Of a stretch of DNA of 64,000 bases, positions 33,319 through 40,571 are shown piece by piece. Both the position numbers and the translations under genes were made by a program. The stretch is taken from assembly GCA_036395755.1 (NCBI GenBank), contig DASWCZ010000028.1, positions 62,001-126,000 of the forward strand. The letters are read 5' to 3'. The stretch is from Gp7-AA6 sp036395755. Its GTDB lineage: Bacteria > Acidobacteriota > Thermoanaerobaculia > UBA5066 > Gp7-AA6. Position 1 is the stretch's first letter; each line of letters begins with the position of its first letter. The notes beneath the pieces are model-generated. The model saw nothing but the letters and a program-made list of their open reading frames with translations, was not told the DNA's origin and searched no databases.

Positions 33319-33360
33319 AAGGTCCCTCGCTGCGCTCGGGATGACCGCCGCAGGCGGTCA
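33319..33360. repeat. Diverged repeat arm with an 8-bp palindrome
   Basis: AAGGTCCCTCGCTGCGCTCG, followed by GGATGACC, is a diverged copy of the 28-bp repeat arm found at 32293. It runs into a perfect hairpin TGACCGCC-GCA-GGCGGTCA (33342-33360). It lies between two divergent genes and close to the -10 of the gene at 33379. Confidence 0.6.
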
Positions 33361-33365
33361 CTTGC

Positions 33366-33371
33366 TACGAT
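33366..33371 (+). promoter_or_regulatory. -10 hexamer 7 nt before the gene at 33379
   Basis: TACGAT followed by 7 nt and ATG, with no Shine-Dalgarno site. This is a leaderless-type start. Confidence 0.45.
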
Positions 33372-33378
33372 CGTCTCG

Positions 33379-33921
33379 ATGCGGAACCGGGCCCTCACGA
33401 TCTTTTCGGCCGTTCTCGGAATCGCCGCCGCCGGACTCGCCTTCGCCGCGTTCCTTTCCTTTCGCGCTGCGCTCTCGGCGCGCCTCGACCACGCCGCCGC
33501 CCTCGAAGCCGCCGCGGTAAGGCCCGCGGCTGCCGCGCGCCTGGCCGAGGAGCTCCTCGCGCACCGGCTCGCGCTCGTCTCGGAGAGCGAATCGCGGGCC
33601 GTGTCCGGCGCATTCCGGAGGGACGCGGGCGCGGAAGCGCTCGACGCTTATCGGAAGGCGGACGGCAACGCCGCGTTGGCCGAGGAGGCGCGCAAGGCAC
33701 TTGCGGCGGAGCGCTCCCCCGAACCGGTTGGCGACGTCGCCTTCCTCCGCGCGATCCGGGGCCTGCGGGCGGAAGCCGCGCAGACCCCGTCCTCTTCGCG
33801 GCCGCAGCCCCCCGCTTCGGCGACGCGAGCCGGCTGGCTCCTCCTCTCTGCCATGGTCGCGGCCGCGATCGCTGCCTTTCTCGCTTTCGCCGCGGGACGA
33901 TCGCGACCGGCGACGACGTGA
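33379..33921 (+). CDS. Unrecognised two-helix membrane protein
   Basis: A 180-residue protein I do not recognise. It has an N-terminal transmembrane helix (about 7-29, FSAVLGIAAAGLAFAAFLSF). A long Ala/Glu/Arg-rich helical region follows (about 30-135), probably a periplasmic or cytoplasmic coiled coil. A Pro/Ser linker leads to a second transmembrane helix (about 150-172, GWLLLSAMVAAAIAAFLAFA) just before the C-terminus. The start ATG fits the TACGAT-N7 pattern; the frame itself is open upstream. Its stop overlaps the start of the GT-C-like gene by 4 bp (GTGA), so it may be an accessory subunit of that protein. Confidence 0.6.
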   Translation: MRNRALTIFSAVLGIAAAGLAFAAFLSFRAALSARLDHAAALEAAAVRPAAAARLAEELLAHRLALVSESESRAVSGAFRRDAGAEALDAYRKADGNAALAEEARKALAAERSPEPVGDVAFLRAIRGLRAEAAQTPSSSRPQPPASATRAGWLLLSAMVAAAIAAFLAFAAGRSRPATT

Positions 33922-35717
33922 GCCGCCGCGCCGCCGTTCTCCTCCCCTACGCCGTCTTTCTCCTTCTCGCCGCGGTCTCGTGGAATCGCTGGATCGAGCC
34001 GTTCGTCGACACCGGCCGCGAGCTCATGGTGCCGTGGCGCGTCTCCCGCGGAGAAGCGCTCTATCGGGACGTTCGCTTCTATTACGGACCTCTGGCGCCC
34101 TGGCTCGCCGCGGTGGTGGACTCCGTCGTGGGAAGGCTCTTCGCGGCGCGCATCGCGCTCGGCGCTCTCGTCGCCGTTCTCCATCTGGAGGCGTTGAGGA
34201 GGCTGGCGGGCCGACTCGCGACCAATCGCCTCGCCCCCCTCGCCACTTCGCTCGCGGTCGCGGTGGCGTTCTTCCTCCGCCCCGGAGGGTGTCACCTGTT
34301 TCCGTACAGCCTCGACACGTCCATCGCGGTCGCGGCCGCGACGGGAGCGTTGCTGCTCGCGGCGGCGGGCGGCTCCGGCCGCCGCGACCGCGGCGCGGCG
34401 GCCTGCCTGCTCGCGGCCCTTCTTTCTCGGCCGGAGATCGGATTTGCCGCTCTCGGCGCGCTCGCCGTTGAGCGGCTTCTTGCGACGGACGCGGCGGCAA
34501 AGCGGCGCCTGACGTGGCTCGCGGTTCTTCCGGTCCTCGCCGCGGCGACCGTCTATGCGGCGGTCTCGATCGGAACGCCGGGCGGGACGCTGACGAAGGA
34601 AGGCTGGCTCGCGGTCCTCTTCGTACCGCCCGAGTTCCGCAACGTCTACGCTTCTTTTGCGGGCCTGGACCGTCCCGGTCTGCGGTCGGCCGAGCTCGGG
34701 CTCGCGCTCTTCTCCCTCGTCGCCGTCGGCGTCTGGCTTCTTCTCGCGGCAATCGCGGCGGCTCGCCTCCGGGAACGGTCGGAGACCGGCGGGAGAGCGG
34801 CCGGCGTCGCGGCGATCGCGGCGCTCGTCGCAGTTGCGCTCGTCGCTCTGCGTCCTCCGACAGCGCTCCGCGACACGCTCGACCTGCTTCCGCCCCTCGT
34901 GCGCGCGGTTCCACCCCTCCTCTTCGCCGCGGCAATCGCGGGCGCCGCGCTCCGCCTGCGCGACCGCTCCCGGACGACGATCGTCTCCGGAGTTCCGGAT
35001 TCCGTTCTCCTCCTCTCCCTCTTCTTCGCGGCGCGATTGTTCCTCGCCGCCGGTTACGTCGGTCCGTACGACGGCTTCTACCTTCCCCTCCCCGTCGTCG
35101 TGGCGGTCGCGCTTCTCGTTCGCGCGGCCGCGCGGGTTCCCGCGAGAATCGACGTCTCCCCTCGTCCGGCAACGTTTCCCGGCTTAGTCGCCGCGTCGCT
35201 CGCGGTGTTCCTCGCGGCCCGGATCGCGGCGCTCGCGCTCGCGTACCGCAACCCCGCCTGGTCCCGGGTCGCGACGCCCGCCGGATCCATCTTCGTGACC
35301 GAGCCGGTCGCGGGCGCGACCCGCGACGCTCTCGCGGACCTCTCGCGCCGGGTGCCCGGTGACGGGTCGATCGCCGGATTTCCGGAGGCCGGTTTCTTCA
35401 ACTGGGTCCTCGGACGCACGAACCCGCTCGCAGAGGACCAGTTCTTCCCGGGCCACCTCGACCGCGCGGCCGAGGAGGACGCGATCGCGCGGCTCCGCCG
35501 CAATCCGCCGGACGCCGTCGTCTTCGTGAACGTCCGGACCGCCGGCCACGGGCGGGCCGCGTTCGGGAAGGACTACCTCGAAGGGCTGGACGGCTTCGTG
35601 CGCGCCAACTTCCGACCTGCCGCCGCCTTCGGGCCGGGTGCCCGGGGGAATCCCCGAATCGGCGACCCCGGCTTCTTCATCGAGGTTCGAGTCCCCGCAG
35701 GGAGGGCTCGACCGTGA
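33918..35717 (+). CDS. Multi-spanning membrane protein, probable GT-C-type glycosyltransferase
   Basis: A 599-residue protein with about ten or more transmembrane helices. The first extracytoplasmic loop after helix 1 carries acidic residues (WIEPFVDTGRELMVPWRVSR) and then GEALYRDVRFYYGPLAPWLA, the pattern of PMT/ArnT-like GT-C enzymes, where an Asp in loop 1 is catalytic. Helices run to about residue 440, and the last ~140 residues are a soluble extracytoplasmic domain (LADLSRRVPGDGSIAGFPEA, FVNVRTAGHGRAAFGKDYLE). It likely transfers a sugar from a polyprenyl-phosphate donor; the acceptor is unknown. GTG start overlaps the upstream gene, and its own stop overlaps rluA-like by 4 bp, so the three genes form a unit. 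Confidence 0.7.
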   Translation: MSRRAAVLLPYAVFLLLAAVSWNRWIEPFVDTGRELMVPWRVSRGEALYRDVRFYYGPLAPWLAAVVDSVVGRLFAARIALGALVAVLHLEALRRLAGRLATNRLAPLATSLAVAVAFFLRPGGCHLFPYSLDTSIAVAAATGALLLAAAGGSGRRDRGAAACLLAALLSRPEIGFAALGALAVERLLATDAAAKRRLTWLAVLPVLAAATVYAAVSIGTPGGTLTKEGWLAVLFVPPEFRNVYASFAGLDRPGLRSAELGLALFSLVAVGVWLLLAAIAAARLRERSETGGRAAGVAAIAALVAVALVALRPPTALRDTLDLLPPLVRAVPPLLFAAAIAGAALRLRDRSRTTIVSGVPDSVLLLSLFFAARLFLAAGYVGPYDGFYLPLPVVVAVALLVRAAARVPARIDVSPRPATFPGLVAASLAVFLAARIAALALAYRNPAWSRVATPAGSIFVTEPVAGATRDALADLSRRVPGDGSIAGFPEAGFFNWVLGRTNPLAEDQFFPGHLDRAAEEDAIARLRRNPPDAVVFVNVRTAGHGRAAFGKDYLEGLDGFVRANFRPAAAFGPGARGNPRIGDPGFFIEVRVPAGRARP

Positions 35718-36646
35718 GGCTCGACCTCGCGGTCGCCCGGCGGTTCGGTCTGTCGCGGCGGGCCGCCCGCGACGCGGTGCGCTCTGGACGCATCGAGTCG
35801 CGAGGCCAGGTCCGGGACGAGCCGGGGACCGAAGTCGCGGACGACGTGCCTTTGCAATACGACCCGAACCGGCCGGCCGAGCGGCGGGTGCTGACGAGGC
35901 TCACGGTCCTCGCCGAAGACCCGCTCTTCCTGATCGTGGACAAGCCGGCCGGGCTGCTGACCGTCCAGACCGCGGAACACGAAGAAGACACGCTCTTCGC
36001 CCGCGTGCTCGACTACCTGCAGCACCGCTACCGGCGGCGGACGTGGATCGGCGTCGTGCACCGCCTGGACAAGGAGACCTCGGGAGCGCTCCTCTTCGCC
36101 CGGACCCGAGACGCTCTTCGCAACCTGCAGGAGAAGTTCCGGGCGCACGCGATCGAGCGGGAGTACGTCGCGCTCGTCGAAGGAAACGTCGTAGCTCCCG
36201 GAACGTTCGACGCGCCGCTCGTCTCGGGCCGGAGAGATCGGCGGCGCGGAGTCGCCCGCCCGGGCGAGTCCGGAAAGCGCGCCGTCACCCATTACCGGCC
36301 GCTCGAAAGCTTCGGCAGGGCGACGCTCGTCTCGGTTCAGCTCGAGACCGGCCGGACGCACCAGGTTCGCGTGCACTTCGCCTCCGCGGGCCATCCCGTG
36401 ATCGGCGATTCCGTCTATCGCCGTGGCGAGGCCCCTCCTTTAGTCGACGTGCGCCGCCAGATGCTCCACGCCCGCGTCCTCGGCTTCGAGCATCCGAAGA
36501 CGGGAGCGCCGGTGCGCGCCGAGGCGCCCATCCCGGAAGACTTCGGCAAGGCGATCGCCGAGCTCCGGCGGCGGGCGCGAAAGTCGCTGAGAGACCAGGA
36601 CCAGAAAAAAGCCCCGAGAAACTCGGGGCGCAGCGTCAAAAAATAG
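35714..36646 (+). CDS. RluA-family pseudouridine synthase
   Basis: A 310-residue enzyme that isomerises uridine to pseudouridine in rRNA or tRNA. The N-terminal S4-like domain (about 1-60: RFGLSRRAARDAVRSGRIES) is followed by the catalytic domain. That domain has FLIVDKPAGLLTVQ, the catalytic-Asp motif VHRLDKETSGALLFARTRDA, and ETGRTHQVRVHFASAGHPVI. The target position cannot be deduced. GTG start overlaps the GT-C-like gene by 4 bp. The last ~15 codons (QKKAPRNSGRSVKK) run through the intrinsic terminator of the convergent OmpA gene, an overlap of coding sequence and terminator. Confidence 0.92.
   Translation: MRLDLAVARRFGLSRRAARDAVRSGRIESRGQVRDEPGTEVADDVPLQYDPNRPAERRVLTRLTVLAEDPLFLIVDKPAGLLTVQTAEHEEDTLFARVLDYLQHRYRRRTWIGVVHRLDKETSGALLFARTRDALRNLQEKFRAHAIEREYVALVEGNVVAPGTFDAPLVSGRRDRRRGVARPGESGKRAVTHYRPLESFGRATLVSVQLETGRTHQVRVHFASAGHPVIGDSVYRRGEAPPLVDVRRQMLHARVLGFEHPKTGAPVRAEAPIPEDFGKAIAELRRRARKSLRDQDQKKAPRNSGRSVKK
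36605..36629 (-). terminator. Intrinsic terminator of the ompA/VWFA unit
   Basis: Perfect hairpin GCCCCGAG-AAA-CTCGGGGC (36611-36629) with AAAAAA on its left, that is a U-run for minus-strand transcripts. It is 31 bp beyond the OmpA stop and lies inside the 3' end of the convergent pseudouridine synthase gene. Confidence 0.88.
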
Positions 36647-36659
36647 GTCTGCTCTTCCG

Positions 36660-37289
36660 CTAGGCAAGAACGACCACGACCACGCGACGGTTCTGGGCCC
36701 GGCCCTTGCGCGACGTGTTTTTCGAAACGGGCTCGTCCTCGCCGTAGGAGATGGTCGACATCCGATTCAGCGCGATTCCCTCCTTGGAGAGGAAACGGCG
36801 AACCGCTTCTGCCCGCTCCTCGCCCAACTTGTAGTTGTACTCTTTGTCCCCGCTGGAATCGGTGTGACCCTGGATTTCCAGGTAGACGTTCTTGTTCTCC
36901 CCCTTCAGCTTCTCCGCGAACTCCGTCAGCTTCGCCTGAGCTTCCTTGGACAGCTCGTGGCGGTTGACCGGGAACTTCACCGCGTCATCGGAGAGGACGA
37001 GCGAGAAGACGAACTTGCCCTCGGCGAGCTTGCCCGCCGCCTCGGCACGCTCCAGAGCGTCGCGGGTCGACTTGTCGAGCTCGGCAAGATGCGTGTCGTG
37101 CTCGCGAACGCGCGTCTGCGCCGCCTCGACCTGGGTCTGAACCTCGCTGATTCTCCTCTCGGACGCGGCACTGCTTTTGGAGACCTCCTGCCCGACGAAA
37201 CGCTTGGTCGCGCAGCCGGAAAGGCCGACGATCCCCACAAGAAGAGCCCCGACCACCAGGAAACGGTTGGAACCTGTTCGGAACCTCAT
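36660..37289 (-). CDS. OmpA-family peptidoglycan-binding lipoprotein
   Basis: A 209-residue lipoprotein. ATG 37289 follows AGGAGG closely. The signal peptide ends in a lipobox (GIVGLSGCATKR), so Cys at about 23 would be lipidated. A coiled coil follows (about 40-90, EVQTQVEAAQTRVREHDTHL). The C-terminal OmpA domain (about 105-209) has VYLEIQGHTDSSGDKEYNYK, LGEERAEAVRRFL and ISYGEDEPVSKNTSRKGRAQ, including the conserved Asp and Arg that bind diaminopimelate. It anchors the outer membrane to peptidoglycan. The start overlaps the stop of the VWFA gene by 4 bp. Confidence 0.94.
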   Translation of the reverse strand: MRFRTGSNRFLVVGALLVGIVGLSGCATKRFVGQEVSKSSAASERRISEVQTQVEAAQTRVREHDTHLAELDKSTRDALERAEAAGKLAEGKFVFSLVLSDDAVKFPVNRHELSKEAQAKLTEFAEKLKGENKNVYLEIQGHTDSSGDKEYNYKLGEERAEAVRRFLSKEGIALNRMSTISYGEDEPVSKNTSRKGRAQNRRVVVVVLA

Positions 37290-38308
37290 GAACCCTCCTT
37301 TCGCTGAATGTTGACCGATGCCGAGGCTTCCGGGGCCGTGCCCCGGTAACCCCGGCGGGTCCGAACGAGCCAATTCCCCTTCTTCGTCACCGAAACGAAT
37401 ACGACCCGATATTTTAGCTCACCTTTCCCGGAGGGAGAGAACCCCAGAATGTACTGCTTTCGGACCTCAGAATTGACCTTGGCCGCGAGCGGCCTCAGGT
37501 CCTCGTCTCCACCCACCAGGTACATCTTTCCGCCGCTCGAGACCGCGAGCATTTTCAGATTCTCGACGAAAAGCTCCTGGCGCTGCTCTTCGGTGAGGAG
37601 GTCGTACATCACATTCTTCATGCCGAACGCGTAGACCGGCGTGGACACTTGCTGCAGGATCTCTGCCATCTTCTCCGGCGTCAGTTTGCTGGCGTTGTCG
37701 ACCCCGTCGGTGAAGAGCAGAATCGCTCGTTTGGTGTTCTTGCCCTTGAGAAGCCTGGGAGTTGCGGCGACGGCGTCGAAGAGCGCCGTCTGACCTCCCG
37801 CGTCCAGCTCGTCGAGCGCCCGGAAGAGCCGGCCGGAGTTTGAGGAGAAGTCGGCGACCATCTTGACGTCTCCCTCGGAGAACGCGAAGAGCGCGAAGTC
37901 GTCCCCCGGCAGCCGGCCGGCCACGATCGACCGGATCGCGCGCTTGGCGTTGTCGAGCTTGCCGGCCAGGTCCATGCTGCCCGACGTATCCACGAGAAAC
38001 GCCATGGAGACCGGCGCGTTGTCGTCTCGCTCGAACGTGTCGACCTGAATCGGGATCGTATCGACCCGCACGCGGAAGTCCTTCTTTTCGAGGCCGTCGA
38101 CGAAGCGGCCCTTCTTGTCCAGAACGATGACCGGGAGGAGGACGTACTCGGATTCCGCGGTCTCGGTGTAGGTGGGGACTTCCTCTTTCTGCTGTTGCTG
38201 CGGGGGGCGCGTCGGCTCCGGCGCTGGCTTCGCGGTCGGCGACGGCTGCTGGGCGAGCACGGGCAGCGCGAGCGAGAAGAGGAGCCAGCTGGGGAGGTTG
38301 CGCTTCAT
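37286..38308 (-). CDS. Secreted VWFA-domain protein, Acidobacteria type
   Basis: A 340-residue exported protein. The signal peptide (about 1-19) is followed by a Pro/Gln-rich linker (PPQQQQKEE) and the family block SEYVLLPVIVLDKKGRFVDG, LEKKDFRVRVD. The VWFA domain (about 100-280) keeps a complete MIDAS: VDTSGSM and LFTDGVDN. This contrasts with the VWFA protein at 9583, where MIDAS is lost. The tail has VNSEVRKQYILGFSPSGKGE and LVRTRRGYRGT. Start ATG 38308 has no Shine-Dalgarno site but a perfect TATAAT 6 nt upstream. It is the first gene of a pair with the OmpA lipoprotein. Confidence 0.92.
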   Translation of the reverse strand: MKRNLPSWLLFSLALPVLAQQPSPTAKPAPEPTRPPQQQQKEEVPTYTETAESEYVLLPVIVLDKKGRFVDGLEKKDFRVRVDTIPIQVDTFERDDNAPVSMAFLVDTSGSMDLAGKLDNAKRAIRSIVAGRLPGDDFALFAFSEGDVKMVADFSSNSGRLFRALDELDAGGQTALFDAVAATPRLLKGKNTKRAILLFTDGVDNASKLTPEKMAEILQQVSTPVYAFGMKNVMYDLLTEEQRQELFVENLKMLAVSSGGKMYLVGGDEDLRPLAAKVNSEVRKQYILGFSPSGKGELKYRVVFVSVTKKGNWLVRTRRGYRGTAPEASASVNIQRKEGS

Positions 38309-38314
38309 CGAGAA

Positions 38315-38320
38315 ATTATA
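38315..38320 (-). promoter_or_regulatory. Consensus -10 hexamer 6 nt before the VWFA gene
   Basis: A perfect TATAAT on the minus strand, six nucleotides before ATG 38308. It is the clearest leaderless-type start in the window. Confidence 0.65.
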
Positions 38321-38336
38321 AATGCCTGTCCGGTCC

Positions 38337-38342
38337 GATAAT
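38337..38342 (+). promoter_or_regulatory. -10 hexamer 7 nt before the trmJ-like gene
   Basis: GATAAT followed by 7 nt and GTG 38350, divergent from the TATAAT at 38315-38320. Two leaderless-type starts thus share a 41-bp intergenic region. Confidence 0.5.
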
Positions 38343-38349
38343 TCCGGTA

Positions 38350-39069
38350 GTGGAGAGGTCCGATCCGGCCGTCGTGCTGGTCCGCCCCCGGGTTCCCGGG
38401 AACCTGGGCTCGGTCGCGCGGGCCGCCAGGAACTTCGGAGTCGGCGACGTCCGCCTGATCGAGCCCGCCTGCTCGCCGGACGAGGAGGCATATCGCTTGT
38501 CCTCGGGAGCAGGGGACCTTCTCGACGCGATGGTCCGGCACTCGACTCTCCTCGAGGCGGTGGCGGACTTCGACGCCGTCGTGGCGACCTCGTCCCTGCG
38601 CGGGCGGTCCGAACGGCGCTGGCTGTCCCTTTCGGAGCTGCCGGAATTCGTCGGGTCGCTCTCGAGCGGAGCGCGCGTTGCCTACGTCTTCGGACCCGAG
38701 AGGAGCGGGCTGACCGAGGAAGAACGGTCGCGCGCGAGCGCCACGGTGAACGTCCCGACCGACCCCGGCTTCCCCACCCTGAACCTCTCGCACGCGGTCG
38801 CCGTCCTCCTCGCGATCCACCGGACGTTCGCGTCTCCGATCGGCGCGACGCGCGAGGAGGAGCTCGCCCCGTCCCGGGAGATCGAAGGCGCGATCGAGCA
38901 CTGGGATCGGGCGCTCGACGCGATCGGCTTCTACGACACGGGCCACCGCGACCGCTCACTGCGCGACTGGAGGCGGATCGTCGCGGGCCGTCCGCTTTCG
39001 GCTCGCGAGGTCGCCCTGCTGCGCGGCGTGGCGAACCGGATCCTGGTGTCGCTCAGGAGGACCCCGTAG
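38350..39069 (+). CDS. TrmJ-like tRNA/rRNA 2'-O-methyltransferase (SPOUT)
   Basis: A 239-residue enzyme that 2'-O-methylates RNA using SAM. SPOUT signatures are in order: VVLVRPRVPGNLGSVARAAR with NFGVGDVRLIEP (motif 1), VAYVFGPERSGLTEEE (motif 2) and FPTLNLSHAVAVLLAIHRTF (motif 3, the trefoil knot). The C-terminal ~75 residues are helical, as in TrmJ, which modifies position 32 of tRNAs. GTG start. The last 17 bp overlap the convergent TMEM175 gene. Confidence 0.9.
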   Translation: MERSDPAVVLVRPRVPGNLGSVARAARNFGVGDVRLIEPACSPDEEAYRLSSGAGDLLDAMVRHSTLLEAVADFDAVVATSSLRGRSERRWLSLSELPEFVGSLSSGARVAYVFGPERSGLTEEERSRASATVNVPTDPGFPTLNLSHAVAVLLAIHRTFASPIGATREEELAPSREIEGAIEHWDRALDAIGFYDTGHRDRSLRDWRRIVAGRPLSAREVALLRGVANRILVSLRRTP

Positions 39070-39691
39070 CGATCTTCCGTTCGGGAAGCAGGTAGAGGAC
39101 GGCAAGGATGCCGTGCACCGAGAGACTCGCCCAGACGTTCACGAAAGCGAGCGCAAACGAAACCGCGTAGGAAACCGGACCGAGCGCGTAGCGCCGGGAG
39201 ATCGTGCGCACCGCGACGGCATCGGCGCCGGCATCGAGCAGCCGCCGTCCCGTGACCGCGTACCACCACACGGCGTTGTAGGCGAGCGCGATTACGACGA
39301 GGGTCGCGCTATAGGCCGCGACGGCGATCTGCCGGCTCTCGGGGTGCGGAAGGTGCTCGGCGAGAACCGCGGTCGGAAACGGCAGGAACGAGATGCACAT
39401 GAGGAAGAAGACATGGATCAGGAGAAAGTACCGATCCGTGCGGCAGATGTACGTAAAGATCGCATGGTGGTTCGCCCACATGATCCCGAGCGTCACGAAG
39501 CTGATGACGTACCCCAGGTAGGAGGGCCAGAGCTGCGCGAGCGCCCGGAGGAGGCCTCCCTCCGTTCCGGCGCGCGGCACTTTGACCTCGAGGATCAGGA
39601 GCGTGATCGCGATGGCGAAGACGCCGTCCGCAAACGCCTCGAGCCGCGCGGTCTCGGAGAAGCCCGGCGAGTCCTCGATTCTTTCGGTCAC
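39053..39691 (-). CDS. TMEM175/DUF1211 family potassium channel
   Basis: A 212-residue protein with six transmembrane helices. The first helix carries the family motif RLEAFADGVFAIAITLLILE (F-x-D-G-V-F-A-I-A-I-T-L), where the hydrophobic residues form the pore gate in prokaryotic TMEM175 channels. Further blocks are YVISFVTLGIMWANHHAIFT and DRYFLLIHVFFLMCISFLPF. These channels conduct K+ and assemble as tetramers. GTG start at 39691 overlaps the ndk stop by 4 bp, so it is coupled to the end of the TCA/ndk operon. A perfect 18-bp palindrome sits 4 bp upstream of its start. Confidence 0.9.
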   Translation of the reverse strand: MTERIEDSPGFSETARLEAFADGVFAIAITLLILEVKVPRAGTEGGLLRALAQLWPSYLGYVISFVTLGIMWANHHAIFTYICRTDRYFLLIHVFFLMCISFLPFPTAVLAEHLPHPESRQIAVAAYSATLVVIALAYNAVWWYAVTGRRLLDAGADAVAVRTISRRYALGPVSYAVSFALAFVNVWASLSVHGILAVLYLLPERKIATGSS

Positions 39692-40125
39692 CGAGGGGTC
39701 AGGCCTGACCCCACGAGCTCGGACTCGCTGAAGAAGAAGCCGACTTCCCGCGCCGCGCTCTCCGGCGAGTCGCTCCCATGGATCGCATTTCTCTCGATGT
39801 CGCTCCCGTGAAGGTTCCGGATTGTGCCCGCTTCCGCCTTGCGCGAGTCGGTCGCGCCCATCGTCCTGCGCAGGTGCGCGACGGCGTCCTCGCGCTCGAG
39901 CGCCGCGACGACGACCGGCCCCTCGGTCATGAACCGCACGAGACCCTCGAAGAAGGGACGCTCGCGATGGACCTGGTAGAACGCCCTCGCCTGGTCTTCC
40001 GTCAGCTTCAGACGCTTCAGGCCCCGGACGACGAACCCATCTTCTTCGAGGCGGGCGAGGATGGCCCCGGAATTGCCAGCAGCAACGGCATCGGGCTTGA
40101 AAATCGCCAATGTGCGTTCGATCAT
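39688..40125 (-). CDS. ndk: Nucleoside diphosphate kinase
   Basis: A 145-residue enzyme that moves the gamma-phosphate between nucleotides through a phospho-His. I chose ATG 40125 (MIERTLAIFKPDAV) with GAGGA upstream. The phosphohistidine is in RNAIHGSDSPESAAREV, and FKPDAV, GLKRLKL and FYQVHRERPFF are also typical. The last residues (VGSGLTPR) go beyond the usual family end and are encoded by the palindrome GGGGTCAG-GCCTGACCCC, so the repeat seems to have extended the gene. It is the last metabolic gene of the suc/sdh/mdh unit, where it can exchange GTP from succinyl-CoA synthetase with ADP. Confidence 0.95.
   Translation of the reverse strand: MIERTLAIFKPDAVAAGNSGAILARLEEDGFVVRGLKRLKLTEDQARAFYQVHRERPFFEGLVRFMTEGPVVVAALEREDAVAHLRRTMGATDSRKAEAGTIRNLHGSDIERNAIHGSDSPESAAREVGFFFSESELVGSGLTPR
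39695..39712. repeat. Perfect 18-bp palindrome
   Basis: GGGGTCAGGCCTGACCCC is a perfect palindrome inside the 3' end of ndk and 4 bp before the TMEM175 start. A related GATCTGACCCC/GGGGATCAGA inverted repeat lies at 52559-52581, and a single arm (GACCTGACCC) sits over the stop codon at 49725. Confidence 0.85.
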
Positions 40126-40148
40126 CGACAGTCCTCGGTCGTGAGTCT

Positions 40149-40571
40149 TCAAAAATCCTTGACCACGATGGGAAGCCGGTCCTGCGTAGCGATTCCCGCG
40201 CGGGCGAGCGCGTCGAGAAGCTCCCGCGGCCGCTGCGATCCGACGAGCAGCGTGGTTCCGTCGGTACGCGTCAGCAGAACACCCTGGTTTCCGCGGGCGT
40301 TCAGCGCGCGGCGGCGCCGCGACCCGCGGATTCCCCAGCCGCCGTACTCGCGCAAGGGCGCATATTCGACGGCCTCTGCGAGAGCGATCTCCGCCAAGGG
40401 GACGCGGGTCTCGTAGAGAAAACCGTACCGCACGGAAATCGAGTTTTCCGTCACGGTCGTCGTCAGCCGCAGCGTGAGCAGAGCTCCGAGCAGCGCGATG
40501 GCCGCCAGCATCACCGCGATGATCGCGGGCGAGAATCCCTGGGTCTCGTGGTAGAGGACCGGGCCGTTCAT
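40149..40571 (-). CDS. Membrane protein with bacterial PH-like domain
   Basis: A 140-residue protein: two short hydrophobic segments close to the N-terminus (FSPAIIAVMLAAIALLGALL), then a small beta domain of the bacterial PH type. That domain is recognised by ENSISVRYGFLYETRVPLAE, EYGGWGIRGSRRRRALNARG and the strand GVLLTRTDGTTLLVGSQRP. Function unknown. ATG 40571 overlaps the sucD stop by 4 bp, and ndk starts 23 bp after its stop, so it is embedded in the TCA operon. A second PH-like membrane protein occurs at 49108. Confidence 0.72.
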   Translation of the reverse strand: MNGPVLYHETQGFSPAIIAVMLAAIALLGALLTLRLTTTVTENSISVRYGFLYETRVPLAEIALAEAVEYAPLREYGGWGIRGSRRRRALNARGNQGVLLTRTDGTTLLVGSQRPRELLDALARAGIATQDRLPIVVKDF

